Notes under the pieces: generated by a model
The model's input: only the letters and a program-made list of their open reading frames with translations
The model's database searches: none
Told to the model about the DNA's origin: nothing
Shown: one piece after another, positions 1 to 12,100 of the stretch
Layout of the letters: each line of letters starts with the position of its first letter
Numbering within the stretch: the stretch's first letter is position 1
Position numbers and translations under genes: made by a program
DNA from: Microbulbifer hydrolyticus
Lineage (GTDB): Bacteria > Pseudomonadota > Gammaproteobacteria > Pseudomonadales > Cellvibrionaceae
Direction of reading: 5' to 3'
Length of the DNA stretch: 64,000 nucleotides
Assembly (NCBI RefSeq): GCF_009931115.1
Contig: NZ_CP047491.1
Location: 1,563,501-1,627,500, forward strand

Positions 1-647
1 GGCAGGTCGTCAACGCGGGCGAAGGTCCCCTGTTCCAGGTTGGTGAGGATTTCTTCCGGCGTCTCTCCCAGGTCGATGCCCAGGTGGTTGACCAGTCTTA
101 ATTGACCGGAGGCATCTACCTGGGCAAAGAGTGCCAGCTCGGTGTATGCCGGGCCGCGCTGGCAAAGAGCGCCCCCAGAGTTATTGGCGATGCCGCCGAT
201 GATGGAGGCGCCGATGCAGGATGATCCGATCTCCGAGTGCGGCGATCGCTTGAGGGGGGTGAGCAGTCGTTCCAGATTGTGCAGGGTGGCTCCGGGCAGG
301 GCGACGATCTGCCTGCCGTCGTCGAGCAGGTGGATGCCGCGCATCTGCAAGGTGTTGATGATTACCACAGGTCGGTCGTAATCCGAGCCGCTGGGGGTGG
401 AGCCTTCGGTCAGTCCGGTGTTGGCGGCTTGCAGGATGATGATCGCACCGGCATCCACGCAGCAGTTGAGCACTCGCCAGAACGCAACGAGCTGGTGGGG
501 GAATACCACCGCAAGCGCCGGACCATCACCGGAGCGGAAGCCCTTGCGATAGTGCTCATTGCGTTCCGGATCGGTGATGACCCGGCCGGGCCCGAGCAGT
601 TGCTGCAGGTTGTGCAGCAGCTGCGATGCTGTGGCGGTCTTCTGCAT
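1..647 (-). CDS. dld: D-lactate dehydrogenase (quinone), 5' part, cut by window edge
   Basis: FAD-dependent, NAD-independent D-lactate dehydrogenase that oxidises D-lactate to pyruvate and passes electrons to the membrane quinone pool. Translating the minus strand from the ATG at 645-647 gives 215 open codons to the edge, with no stop. The visible part is the N-terminal PCMH-type FAD domain, with NTGLTEGSTP near residue 77, a PGATLHNLERLL stretch near 118 and the loop GSSCIGASIIGGIANNSGG near 141. All of these are typical of the E. coli Dld family (about 570 aa), so roughly two thirds of the gene lies outside. An in-frame stop just upstream rules out an earlier ATG. No strong ribosome binding site is visible. 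The PepSY gene upstream on the same strand ends only 4 bases away, so the two may be cotranscribed. Confidence 0.88.
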   Translation of the reverse strand, partial: MQKTATASQLLHNLQQLLGPGRVITDPERNEHYRKGFRSGDGPALAVVFPHQLVAFWRVLNCCVDAGAIIILQAANTGLTEGSTPSGSDYDRPVVIINTLQMRGIHLLDDGRQIVALPGATLHNLERLLTPLKRSPHSEIGSSCIGASIIGGIANNSGGALCQRGPAYTELALFAQVDASGQLRLVNHLGIDLGETPEEILTNLEQGTFARVDDL

Positions 648-651
648 GGAT

Positions 652-933
652 TCAATCCATGTCCTGTTTCACATCAATGATTTCACCGGTATTTGGGTCT
701 ACTTCGAGCTCCCATTTCTTCCCCTCTTTATACGCCTCCACTTCCCAGCGGCCGTTGCCCAGGGATACGTCGATAACCGGTACATAGCCCTGTTGCTCCA
801 GCTTGGTGACGATGGCTGAAAGCGCCATCGCACCGGGTGGTGGCTTTTCATCTTTCGCGCTGGCTTGTGCAGCGGCGACCGCGGCAATACCTCCCAGGGT
901 TACGGCAAGGAGTGAATTTTTTACATTCTTCAT
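652..933 (-). CDS. small exported PepSY-domain protein
   Basis: Protein of 93 residues with a signal peptide (about residues 1-26, ending in an Ala-rich stretch) followed by one PepSY domain. The domain shows the usual pattern of a variable helix (LSAIVTKLEQQGY) then strands ending in KWELEVDPNTGEI. PepSY domains are small periplasmic folds, often inhibitory or regulatory. The substrate here is unknown. The start at 931-933 is preceded by GGAG at a good distance. A longer reading frame beginning 30 bases earlier has no better site. The stop lies 4 bases from the start of the D-lactate dehydrogenase gene, which suggests a short operon. Confidence 0.8.
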   Translation of the reverse strand: MKNVKNSLLAVTLGGIAAVAAAQASAKDEKPPPGAMALSAIVTKLEQQGYVPVIDVSLGNGRWEVEAYKEGKKWELEVDPNTGEIIDVKQDMD

Positions 934-969
934 GTGGCGCTCCTGATCGTTACATGCGGCCAACCAGTT

Positions 970-1449
970 TCAGTCATTGTTGCCGAGACGCTGTTGCATC
1001 ATAAAACACCATTCGTCACTGCCGCCGTCAGGCCCGTGGGCGCCATCACCGCCGGTCAGCTTGTCGGCGGCCATAAACCACTCCGGGCTACCAACCGATG
1101 GCATGCCGTCCGGATACTGTTCGGCGATGGCTTCACTGTACTTACTCATCAGCTGTTCATTGACCCACTCAAACCACTTGGCGTTGCAGATCAGCTGGCC
1201 TTCACTGTTGGGGCTCTCCGCGCTGTCATTGCCGGTTGCGGCGGAGTCATCGCTGCCAGAGCCTCCAGCGTCATCGCTATTTGGATCGCTGCTATCTGGT
1301 TCTGTGACGATCACTTCTTCGATTACTTCGGTTTCTGTTTGCGGTGTCTGGTCGGTCGGCTGGTCCGGGTCGTGGGTCTCGGATTTGCGACTGCAGCCGG
1401 TAATGGCAATGGAGGCCAACAAGCTGGCAAGCAACAGGTGACGAAACAT
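970..1449 (-). CDS. acidic predicted lipoprotein, unknown function
   Basis: Protein of 159 residues starting at the ATG at 1447-1449, with GAGGAG five bases upstream. The N-terminus is a lipoprotein signal ending in the lipobox ITGC at residues 16-19. A low-complexity acidic Asp/Glu/Ser/Thr/Pro stretch follows (about 25-80), then a more ordered C-terminal part with two cysteines (ICNAKWFEWVNEQ and WCFMMQQRL). It should be anchored to the outer or inner membrane and face the periplasm. I do not recognise the family. It sits 36 bases upstream of the PepSY gene on the same strand. Confidence 0.7.
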   Translation of the reverse strand: MFRHLLLASLLASIAITGCSRKSETHDPDQPTDQTPQTETEVIEEVIVTEPDSSDPNSDDAGGSGSDDSAATGNDSAESPNSEGQLICNAKWFEWVNEQLMSKYSEAIAEQYPDGMPSVGSPEWFMAADKLTGGDGAHGPDGGSDEWCFMMQQRLGNND

Positions 1450-1600
1450 ACAGGCTCCTCGTGGCGATCGTAGTTGGCGCCGAATTGATTTGGCTTCAGG
1501 AAATAAGCATAGGAGGAATTCTGCGACTTGCACGTCTGGCGATGGTACTGCAGTGTGGGGAATCAATTCCGACGGATGTTTGGGAACTGGAAAGGAATAC

Positions 1601-1630
1601 AAAAACAGGCGGCCTTGGCCGCCTGTTTTT
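1601..1630 (-). terminator. rho-independent terminator after mltF
   Basis: A perfect 14-base inverted repeat AAAAACAGGCGGCC with a TT centre. It is flanked by A and T tracts, so it can work in both directions. It lies 37 bases past the mltF stop and before the lipoprotein gene. Confidence 0.9.
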
Positions 1631-1666
1631 GTTTGAAGCTTCTTGCCGTAAAGGCGCTAGGGAAAA

Positions 1667-3145
1667 TCAGAGTGCGGGAGCGGATGCTGCAGCTTCTACA
1701 ACCGGTGCATCGGCCAGCGCTTCACCATCGTCGTTGGCCGCGGCTGCTGCCAGGCGCTGCTCCTCAATGCGGCTGGTCCAGGTCAGCAGGGCCTGGTAGT
1801 GGCGGATATTCTGCACGTAGGTGACCGGCTCCCAGCCGCGCGCATAGCCATGCTTCAGGTGCTTGTAGTACTGGCGCTTGGCCAGCAGCGGCAGGTGCTC
1901 GCGCACATCAGACCAGCGATCCGGATTGCCACCCATCTGCTGGGTCAGCACACGCGCGTCCTCCAGGTGGCCATAACCGATGTTGTAGGCGGCCAGGGCC
2001 ATCCAGGTGCGATCGGGTTCGCGGATACGCTCGGGGATCTTGTTTCGTGCCTGCACAAAGTAGCGGGCGCCGCCGTCGATGCTCTGGATCGGGTCGAGGC
2101 GGTTGACTCCCAGTTCGCGGGCAGTGGCACGAGTCAGCATCATCAGGCCGCGCACACCCGTGGGGGATTTGGCGCGGGGGTTCCAGTGGGACTCCTGATA
2201 ACTGAGGGCCGCCAGCAGCTCCCAGTCGAGCTCGTATTTTTGCGCAGCGCTCTGCAGCTCGTCGCGCCACTTGGGCAGGCGGTCGCGGGTGAGCTGGGCG
2301 AACGTCTGTGCTCCGCCCACGTTCATTTTGCTTACGTGGCCGAAGTGCAGCTCCCGCAGCTCTGCAACCAGGCCGCCGGTATTTGCCCGCAGCATGAAGT
2401 TCCGTGCGGCGCGGTAGAGGGTGTCATCGTCGGCCCGGGGGAAGGCCCAGGATACCGGCTGGAACTGGGTCAGGTTGAACGCGATGTGGGTGTTGGGGTA
2501 GAGCCCGCGGTGCACGGCGTAGGCGTTGGAGTCCACCACGGCGTAGTGGTACTTGCCCTCATTGACGAGGTCCACCAGTTCCATGGCGTCCACATCCGAT
2601 ATCTCTTCCCAGGAAAGGCCTTCATAGCGGGAAGATAGCTTGCGTAGCTGTTCTGCGTGAGCGCTGCCGGCGATCACAGCAATATTCTTGCCTGCGAGGT
2701 CGGCGACACTGCGTGGGCGGGACTCGCCCAGACGGTAAATGAGTTGCTGGCGAATCTCAAAGTAAGAAGGGGCGAAGCGCACCTGTTCACGACGCTCCGG
2801 AGTGACGGTAAGGCCGGCCGCAGCGAGATGGGCACCGGATTCCGGGTCTTCCAGCTCGTTGAACAGGTGGCTCAGGTCGTGCACATCGCGGATTTCGAGT
2901 TTTACACCCAGTTCCCGGGCAAACGCCCGCAGCATGCCGTACTCAAAGCCGGTGTAATTGCCGTTGGCATCTTCGTAATAGGTGGTGGGCCCATTCTGGG
3001 ACAGCACCACCAGCTTGCCGGAGGCTTTCACCTGCTCCAGCAGGCTCGGCGCCTTACTGGCCACCAGCAGCGAAGCACAGCAGGCCAGCGCCGCCCCCTT
3101 CAGCAGGCGGCGGCTGTATCGCAACAGTCGGCTTTTCATGATCAT
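1667..3145 (-). CDS. mltF: membrane-bound lytic murein transglycosylase F
   Basis: Cleaves the beta-1,4 bond between N-acetylmuramic acid and N-acetylglucosamine in peptidoglycan with formation of 1,6-anhydro-muramic ends. It acts at the outer membrane, in wall turnover. The 492-residue product has an N-terminal export signal (1-30), a periplasmic amino-acid-binding-like (SBP_bac_3) domain at about 43-270 and a C-terminal SLT domain at about 296-460. The catalytic Glu is E318 in SYQESHWNP, and the family motif AAYNIGYGH follows. The start at 3143-3145 was chosen because GAGGGA lies nine bases upstream. An ATG two codons later is also possible. The C-terminal 30 residues are Ala-rich and variable. 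It diverges from purL, an arrangement common in gammaproteobacteria. Confidence 0.93.
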   Translation of the reverse strand: MIMKSRLLRYSRRLLKGAALACCASLLVASKAPSLLEQVKASGKLVVLSQNGPTTYYEDANGNYTGFEYGMLRAFARELGVKLEIRDVHDLSHLFNELEDPESGAHLAAAGLTVTPERREQVRFAPSYFEIRQQLIYRLGESRPRSVADLAGKNIAVIAGSAHAEQLRKLSSRYEGLSWEEISDVDAMELVDLVNEGKYHYAVVDSNAYAVHRGLYPNTHIAFNLTQFQPVSWAFPRADDDTLYRAARNFMLRANTGGLVAELRELHFGHVSKMNVGGAQTFAQLTRDRLPKWRDELQSAAQKYELDWELLAALSYQESHWNPRAKSPTGVRGLMMLTRATARELGVNRLDPIQSIDGGARYFVQARNKIPERIREPDRTWMALAAYNIGYGHLEDARVLTQQMGGNPDRWSDVREHLPLLAKRQYYKHLKHGYARGWEPVTYVQNIRHYQALLTWTSRIEEQRLAAAAANDDGEALADAPVVEAAASAPAL

Positions 3146-3704
3146 AGGTTGTTCCCTCGAATCCGTTCTCTGCTTTATTTTCAGCGCTCCCCGGTGAGGA
3201 AGTTCGGCGGGATAGCCCGCGCTGGAGCGCCATTTCCTGCGGGCGGCGGCTCCGTTGCCACCCGCGCGCAAAGCCTGCTGTCTATTATTTGGGCAGGCTT
3301 GGGTCAAAAGCGCGGCAATTTTACCCCAAATCCTGGTGCGCTGACCAATCGGCGTGAATTGGTGTGTTTCACTTTGTGACCGATCGGGTTGTTTTGACCC
3401 ATCAAGTGTAGTACTTGGCGACGCCCGGGGAGCCATGTACGCCAGCCTGAACTACGGCTTGGGTAGATATTGGCGCCAAATGTTGTGCGTCATCGTCGAT
3501 ATGTTCCTTTCGCGCCCTCGAGGCCGGTTTTCCCGCGTAAGCTCATCTTTACTGCTTAAGATAGTTTCGGACAGTGTTGGAGCGGCGGTGCTTCGGGTAC
3601 AATGCGCGCGCTCCGATTCCCGGTGTACCTGCGCGGCTCCTTCTTTTGACCCTGAAACTTCCGCCCGCAGGCGCTCAAATCCAGACAAGAGGCCAAATCC
3701 CGCG
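3146..3704. other. mltF-purL divergent intergenic region
   Basis: A 559-base region between divergent genes. No convincing protein is encoded here: the frame upstream of purL is open but has Cys/Ser/Arg-rich composition typical of random high-GC sequence. It should hold the promoters of both genes. A TACAAT at 3598-3603 is a candidate minus-10 box for purL, but its minus-35 partner (TGTTGG, 3575-3580) is poor. Confidence 0.45.
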
Positions 3705-7583
<3,879 letters not shown>

Positions 7584-7604
7584 TTGACTCGCCCCGACTG
7601 CCAT

Positions 7605-7634
7605 AAAAAAGCCCCGCTTCGCCGGGGCTTTTTT
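7605..7634 (+). terminator. rho-independent terminator after purL
   Basis: AAAAAAGCCCCG and its reverse complement flank a short CTTCGC loop, and a T tract follows. It lies 21 bases past the purL stop. Confidence 0.92.
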
Positions 7635-7762
7635 GTGCATGCCGTGTTGCAGGAACCACCTGGTAGCCGGCGTGTGGCTGGGCTCCCTCTGCGACATCCC
7701 CCGCCTGCGCATGTTAGGGTGGTATTAAGTGCTAATCGCAATACTTCGCGGGAGGAGAAATG

Positions 7763-8749
7763 ATGGATACTCGGGAGCCCGCTTTCAAAATGCCTCCGGT
7801 GCGGGAAACCGCTCGCGGCAGCCTGCGGCGGGTGGGGTTCGAGCTGGAGTTTTCCGGCCTGACCTTGCAGGCTGCCGCCGAAGCGGTAGCTGCGGCCCTC
7901 GGTGGCGAGTTGGAGCAGGACTCGGCCGCGGAAATGTCTCTGAATCACGAGCACGGCCGCTTCAATATTGAAATCGACTGGGATTTTCTGAAACGCCGCG
8001 CTGCCGAGACCGGGGCTAAAGAGGGCGGTGATGGGTGGCTGGACCTGTTGAGCCAGGTGGCCGTCCTGGTGGTGCCGGTTGAAGTGGTTTGCCCACCCCT
8101 GCCGCTGGATCAGCTGGCAACGCTACAGCCGCTGGTGCCGGCGCTGCGCGACGCCGGTGCCCGCGGCACCGAGGAGTCGCTGATCGCGGCCTACGGTGTA
8201 CATATCAATGCTGAGATTCCCCGTCTGGATGCAACAACCCTGATCGCCTATCTGCGTGCTTTTGCCCTGCTGCAATGGTGGCTGGTAGATGCGCACAAGG
8301 TCGATATTGCCCGGCGTGCCAGCCCCTATATCGATCTTTATCCGGAGGCTTATGTGCGATTGCTGTGTGAGCACACGCACCCTTCCATGGATGATATTTT
8401 TACTGATTACCTACAGCACAATGCCAGTCGCAATCGCGCGCTCGATCTGTTGCCGTTGCTGGCGGAAATCGATGAGCAGCGGGTGCGCCGCACCATCGAC
8501 GATCCGCGTATCAAGCCGCGTCCGGCATTTCATTATCGTTTGCCCAACTGCCAGATTGAAAAGAGTGACTGGTCTCTGGCCAGTGGCTGGAATACCTGGT
8601 GTGTCGTTGAGGCTCTGGCGGCGCAACCCGAGCTGCAGGCAGCGCTGGGCGAGGAATTTTTGTCGCGTAGCCAGCCGCTGCTGGGTGTCAATCGAAGTAA
8701 ATGGATTGAATTTGTTGAACAATGGCTAAACGACCACGCATTGGTGTAA
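7763..8749 (+). CDS. predicted amidoligase (Amidoligase_2 family)
   Basis: Protein of 328 residues that fits the Amidoligase_2 family, predicted ATP-dependent carboxylate-amine ligases with a glutamine-synthetase-like fold. Supporting features are the N-terminal RVGFELEFSGLT (the Glu-x-Glu metal-binding strand that opens the fold), NHEHGRFNIEIDWDF near residue 65, a central YGVHINAEIPRLD near 153 and LLCEHTHPSMDDIF near 203. There is no signal peptide. Two ATGs occur in tandem. The second (7763) was preferred because GGAGG then sits seven bases away, against four for the first (7760). The stop overlaps the next gene by 28 bases, so the ligase is translationally coupled to an amidotransferase-like hydrolase. 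The substrate is unknown. The family call is from motif memory, not a search. Confidence 0.78.
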   Translation: MDTREPAFKMPPVRETARGSLRRVGFELEFSGLTLQAAAEAVAAALGGELEQDSAAEMSLNHEHGRFNIEIDWDFLKRRAAETGAKEGGDGWLDLLSQVAVLVVPVEVVCPPLPLDQLATLQPLVPALRDAGARGTEESLIAAYGVHINAEIPRLDATTLIAYLRAFALLQWWLVDAHKVDIARRASPYIDLYPEAYVRLLCEHTHPSMDDIFTDYLQHNASRNRALDLLPLLAEIDEQRVRRTIDDPRIKPRPAFHYRLPNCQIEKSDWSLASGWNTWCVVEALAAQPELQAALGEEFLSRSQPLLGVNRSKWIEFVEQWLNDHALV

Positions 8750-9390
8750 CGGGTACCGCGCGGCGCTGGTCGCCGGGGTGGTGGTGCACTGCTGCCGCGT
8801 TGTGGCTTGCGGGCGCCATACCGGAGCGAATCAGCGTACTACACGAGCCCTCCGGCAAGCCTCTTCACGGCATGGTCATCGGTGGCGGCGATGACATTGG
8901 TCCCGAGCACTACGGCGGCGATCTGCATGAAAAAGTGAAGTCCGATCCCGAGCGTGACCGTCTGGAGATTCACTGGATCAACTATGCCCTGGAACAGGAG
9001 CTGCCACTGCTGGGGATCTGTCGCGGTGCACAACTGATCAACGTTGTGCTTGGCGGGAACCTGCATGGGGATATCCGCGCCCTGCGCCGGCAAACGTACA
9101 ACCGTCCTGGTCTGTTACCTACCAAGCAGGTTTTTCTGCAGCCGGATTCCGCCGTGGCGCGGCTTACCCGGCGGCGCAAATTACGGGTTAACAGTCTCCA
9201 TCATCAGGCGATCAACAACCTGGGAAGGGGCCTGCGGGTAGTGGGGCGTGACCTGGATGACTTTACCCAGGCTGTGGAAAGCGATCGCGGACGTCCCATC
9301 ATCGGCGTGCAGTGGCATCCCGAGTACCTTTTCTATTTGCCTGCACAATTCGCCCTGTTTCGCTGGTTGAGAAACCAGGGGGCGAAGTGA
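8722..9390 (+). CDS. class I glutamine amidotransferase-like hydrolase (peptidase C26 type)
   Basis: Protein of 222 residues of the gamma-glutamyl-GABA hydrolase (PuuD) type. The triad is intact: nucleophile C100 in LGICRGAQLIN, H199 and E201 in GVQWHPEY. The upstream GGGDDIGPEHYGG motif near 54 is also typical. Such enzymes hydrolyse gamma-glutamyl amide bonds or supply ammonia from glutamine. It overlaps the amidoligase gene by 28 bases and the membrane-protein gene by 4 bases. This implies that the three products work together, with ligation and hydrolysis of the same kind of amide bond as one reading. No strong binding site precedes its ATG, which fits coupling. It is somewhat shorter than PuuD (about 254 aa). 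Confidence 0.85.
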   Translation: MAKRPRIGVTGTARRWSPGWWCTAAALWLAGAIPERISVLHEPSGKPLHGMVIGGGDDIGPEHYGGDLHEKVKSDPERDRLEIHWINYALEQELPLLGICRGAQLINVVLGGNLHGDIRALRRQTYNRPGLLPTKQVFLQPDSAVARLTRRRKLRVNSLHHQAINNLGRGLRVVGRDLDDFTQAVESDRGRPIIGVQWHPEYLFYLPAQFALFRWLRNQGAK

Positions 9391-9818
9391 TCAGTTATCT
9401 GGTGCTGTTCGCATCTGCTTTTCTCGCCGCGACCATTCTGCCGTTTTATTCCGAGGTGGTGCTGTTTGCGCTGCTGCGCGATGGGGGGGATCCATGGCTG
9501 CTGGTTGCCGTCGCCACGCTAGGCAATACCCTGGGAGCGGTGGTGAACTGGTTGCTGGGGCGTTATCTGCTGCACTTTCAGGACCGGCGCTGGTTCTATT
9601 TTTCCCACAAGCAGATTGCCAGGGCACAGGAGTGGTTTCAGCGCTATGGCTTCTGGTGCCTGTTGCTGGCGTGGATGCCGGTAGGTGGCGATGCGTTGAC
9701 CCTGATCGCTGGCATTATGCGGGTCCGCTTGTGGCTGTTCATTTTGCTGGTGGGGATTGGCAAGGGCTTGCGCTACATCTCCGTGGTTTTCCTGCAGCAG
9801 TCCTCTGTGTTTGGCTAA
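9387..9818 (+). CDS. YqaA-like (DedA/VTT-type) inner-membrane protein
   Basis: Protein of 143 residues resembling E. coli YqaA of the SNARE-associated/DedA (VTT) superfamily. It has several hydrophobic segments. Family marks are LPFYSEVVLFALL near 20, GNTLGAVVNWLLGR near 50, QRYGFWCLLLAWMPVGGDALTLIAGIMR near 85 and the end GKGLRYISVV. I chose the GTG at 9387 rather than an upstream start, since it overlaps the stop of the preceding gene (GTGA), is preceded by GGGGGCG, and the protein then begins where YqaA does. Its role in this operon is not known. DedA-like proteins affect lipid and membrane homeostasis, so transport or membrane attachment of the amidoligase product is only a guess. Confidence 0.82.
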   Translation: MISYLVLFASAFLAATILPFYSEVVLFALLRDGGDPWLLVAVATLGNTLGAVVNWLLGRYLLHFQDRRWFYFSHKQIARAQEWFQRYGFWCLLLAWMPVGGDALTLIAGIMRVRLWLFILLVGIGKGLRYISVVFLQQSSVFG

Positions 9819-10334
9819 CCCAGAGCACGTTGCCATGAGCCCGGATGATGTGATTCCGATGATGCAGAAGGGCGACGAGGGGTTCCGCAGCGGCAAGATG
9901 CAGTAACACGACTACCTCGCGCAAAAGCGCGCCAGCGCCAAGGGCCAGTTTCCAGCAGCGGCAATTCTGAATTATATCGATGCGCGAGGAGCTCTCGAGG
10001 GATGAAAACGCCGCTGTTCCGGGCGTTTTTTTATTTCTTTGCTACACTTAAAACAATAACCGCAATAACGTTTCACGTATGGCAGCCATACCGCAACCTC
10101 TGGCTGAGTACATCAGCCCGCTTCCCACCAGCCCCGTGAGCGACTACTACCGCTCCGTCGAATTATTTTCGGGGATTTTTCACCAGAGCCCCGTCGCGGA
10201 AATCAGCCCCAGTGGTATACCGCCCACCTGAACGTCGATGGTGGCCGGGCGGCGCCTGCCCGTCAGCGGCACGGCGGCAAGCGTGATCGTGAATTGCGTA
10301 TCGAGTTCAGGGAACCTCAGAGAAGGAGTGCATC
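9819..10334. other. decayed-looking intergenic region
   Basis: A 516-base stretch with no recognisable gene. A frame from the ATG at 9836 runs 23 codons to a TAA, then continues in frame for 31 codons (HDYLAQKRASAKGQFPAA) to a TGA near 10004, as if one short gene carried an in-frame stop. A 50-codon frame at 10079-10231 has an ATG but no family resemblance and no clear binding site. It is best read as remnants plus the TfoX gene leader. Confidence 0.4.
10005..10032 (+). terminator. rho-independent terminator downstream of the amidoligase operon
   Basis: AAAACGCC pairs with GGCGTTTT around a short loop, and a run of T follows. It lies about 190 bases past the YqaA-like gene, directly at the end of the remnant frame. 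Confidence 0.75.
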
Positions 10335-10658
10335 ATGACGTATAACGAAGAACTGGTCGATAAGGTCCGCGACTTGCTGCCCAAGGAAGACGGGCTCAGT
10401 GAGAAGCAGATGTTCGGGGGCCTGGCATTTATGCTCAATGGAAATATGGCCTGTGGCGTAGTCGGCGAAGAGCTGATGGTGCGGGTGGGGCCGGACAACT
10501 ATCAGGCCGCACTGGGTGAGCGCTATACACGCCCGATGGATTATACCGGGCGGCCGCTTAAGGGCATGGTCTATGTCGAAGAAGATGCGATTGCGGAAGA
10601 CCTCGATGGTTGGGTCTCCCGTGGTGTGGAATTTGCCGGCTCTTTGCCGCCCAAATGA
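10335..10658 (+). CDS. TfoX N-terminal domain protein
   Basis: Protein of 107 residues consisting of a single TfoX/Sxy N-terminal domain: KQMFGGLAFMLNGNMACGVVGEELMVRVGP and the closing LKGMVYVEEDAI. The C-terminal TfoX domain of the competence activator is absent. These stand-alone proteins are widespread and mostly uncharacterised, so a competence role should not be assumed. The start has AGAAGGAG eight bases upstream. It converges with the CDF transporter gene, with about 67 bases between and no clear terminator. Confidence 0.85.
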   Translation: MTYNEELVDKVRDLLPKEDGLSEKQMFGGLAFMLNGNMACGVVGEELMVRVGPDNYQAALGERYTRPMDYTGRPLKGMVYVEEDAIAEDLDGWVSRGVEFAGSLPPK

Positions 10659-10725
10659 AACGTTAACAACAAAGATCACACGCAAAGCGGGCTGCTGCCC
10701 GCTATGGCATATTGCTTCCCTGTCA

Positions 10726-11859
10726 TCACCTCTCTTTCGGTAGATCGCCGGTTTGGATCGCTTTGGGATCGTCCAGCTGTGAAGGATCGGCGATCCCCTC
10801 CACTTCAATGGTCAGGTGGAATACCTGCGGGCAGCGCCGTTTAAGCTCTGCTTCCAGCGAGTCGATCAGTTGCTCCGTCGCCTCCAGTGTCGCTTGGATC
10901 GTGGCACGGGTTTCCGCATAGTCCACCACTGCATCGGTGCGCCGGTGTTCCGGTACCCGCGCGAGCAGTTCCTGCGCGTGAGAGGCAATGCGCTCTCGCA
11001 TATACAGCATCAGCACTTCCTCACGTACTTCGACCTCTGCCACCACCACCGTATGTGTATCGTCCACGATCACGGAGCGCAGGTCGTGATAGCGTTCAAT
11101 CTCGCGGCGTTGCTTGAGAATATCCTGAAATATGCGCTCGGCATCGTGATCGCGGATACTGGTGAGGTAACGCATATTGATCTTGCCAAGGAAAATCGCC
11201 GTCAGGCCCAGCATCAAGGCAATCAACACGGAGAACCCGATATCCCAGATGGGATTGCCGGTAGTTTGAGTCAGGCCGATACCGGTGGCCGCGAGAATTA
11301 CACCGGTGACGGCGATGCTATCTTCCAGCAAAACTGCGATCAGCGTCGGATCATCCGCCGATGCCAGATATTTGAAGGGATTCCGTTTTCCCTCCGCGCG
11401 CATACGGGATAAGAATTCTTTCCCCGCCACCATGAGCACATAGCCTTCCAGTACGAATGCAATCACCAGCACCACGGCTGAGATCCATACCGGCGCGATT
11501 TCAAAGCCGAGAATAGAAATGGCGTCGGGCCGCTCAAAGTGTTCGAGTTTGTGCCAGGCGTGCCAGGCGTGGGCCAGGCCGAGCCCGCAGCCAATGGAAA
11601 ACAGGCCAATCGCACTCCACAGGTTCCACAGATACTTTTTTTGCCCGTGGCCAAAGGCGTACTGCCGGTCCGCAGGCTGCTCACCGCGTTTCAGGCCGAT
11701 CAACAGAAAAATCTGATTGAGCGTATCCATCAGACTGTGAACCGCCTCATTCATCATTGCCGCGGAGTGGGTAACCAGCGCGGCGCCGGCCTTCAATACC
11801 GTGATGATGCCATTGACGCAGATCGCGTACAGCACGGCTTTCTTCGAGCCCTGAGCCAT
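10726..11859 (-). CDS. cation diffusion facilitator family transporter
   Basis: Inner-membrane proton-coupled exporter of divalent cations such as Zn, Mn or Fe. The 377-residue protein has about six membrane segments. The metal site of the family is visible as H41 and D45 in the second segment (HSLMD) and the acidic pair in LLEDSIAVTG near 179. AFGHGQKKYLWNL follows the second segment, as in CDF proteins. The C-terminal cytoplasmic part (about 240-377) is long, with a helical stretch rich in Glu and Arg. The overall layout resembles the ZnT9-like branch. The metal cannot be told from sequence alone. Confidence 0.88.
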   Translation of the reverse strand: MAQGSKKAVLYAICVNGIITVLKAGAALVTHSAAMMNEAVHSLMDTLNQIFLLIGLKRGEQPADRQYAFGHGQKKYLWNLWSAIGLFSIGCGLGLAHAWHAWHKLEHFERPDAISILGFEIAPVWISAVVLVIAFVLEGYVLMVAGKEFLSRMRAEGKRNPFKYLASADDPTLIAVLLEDSIAVTGVILAATGIGLTQTTGNPIWDIGFSVLIALMLGLTAIFLGKINMRYLTSIRDHDAERIFQDILKQRREIERYHDLRSVIVDDTHTVVVAEVEVREEVLMLYMRERIASHAQELLARVPEHRRTDAVVDYAETRATIQATLEATEQLIDSLEAELKRRCPQVFHLTIEVEGIADPSQLDDPKAIQTGDLPKER

Positions 11860-12100
11860 AAGTCCCTCATATGCCGGAAGGTGAAGTAGATCCTTAGCGA
11901 ATCATCCTCGCGCCAGTCCGGAAGCTGACGCAGGGGAACACTAGATTATACGAAACGGTTTGGTTTACAACGCGCGGCAAATGATTGCAGTGCCAGCACA
12001 GTAGAGCAGAGCAGCGCAAGAAACGGCCGTGTCTATACTTGCTGCGACTATCTATCGATACACCTGTTTGCCGCAGGCATAGGAACCACCAGAGGCTTGA

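Noticed and set aside
3354..3704. N-terminal extension of purL by 117 codons
   Set aside because: The family begins at the ATG at 3705; the upstream residues have random composition and would overlap the promoter region.
10079..10231. A 50-codon frame
   Set aside because: No ribosome binding site, no recognisable domain, and it lies in a region that looks decayed.
10335..10658. Competence regulator TfoX/Sxy
   Set aside because: Only the N-terminal domain is present, so the regulator itself is not claimed.
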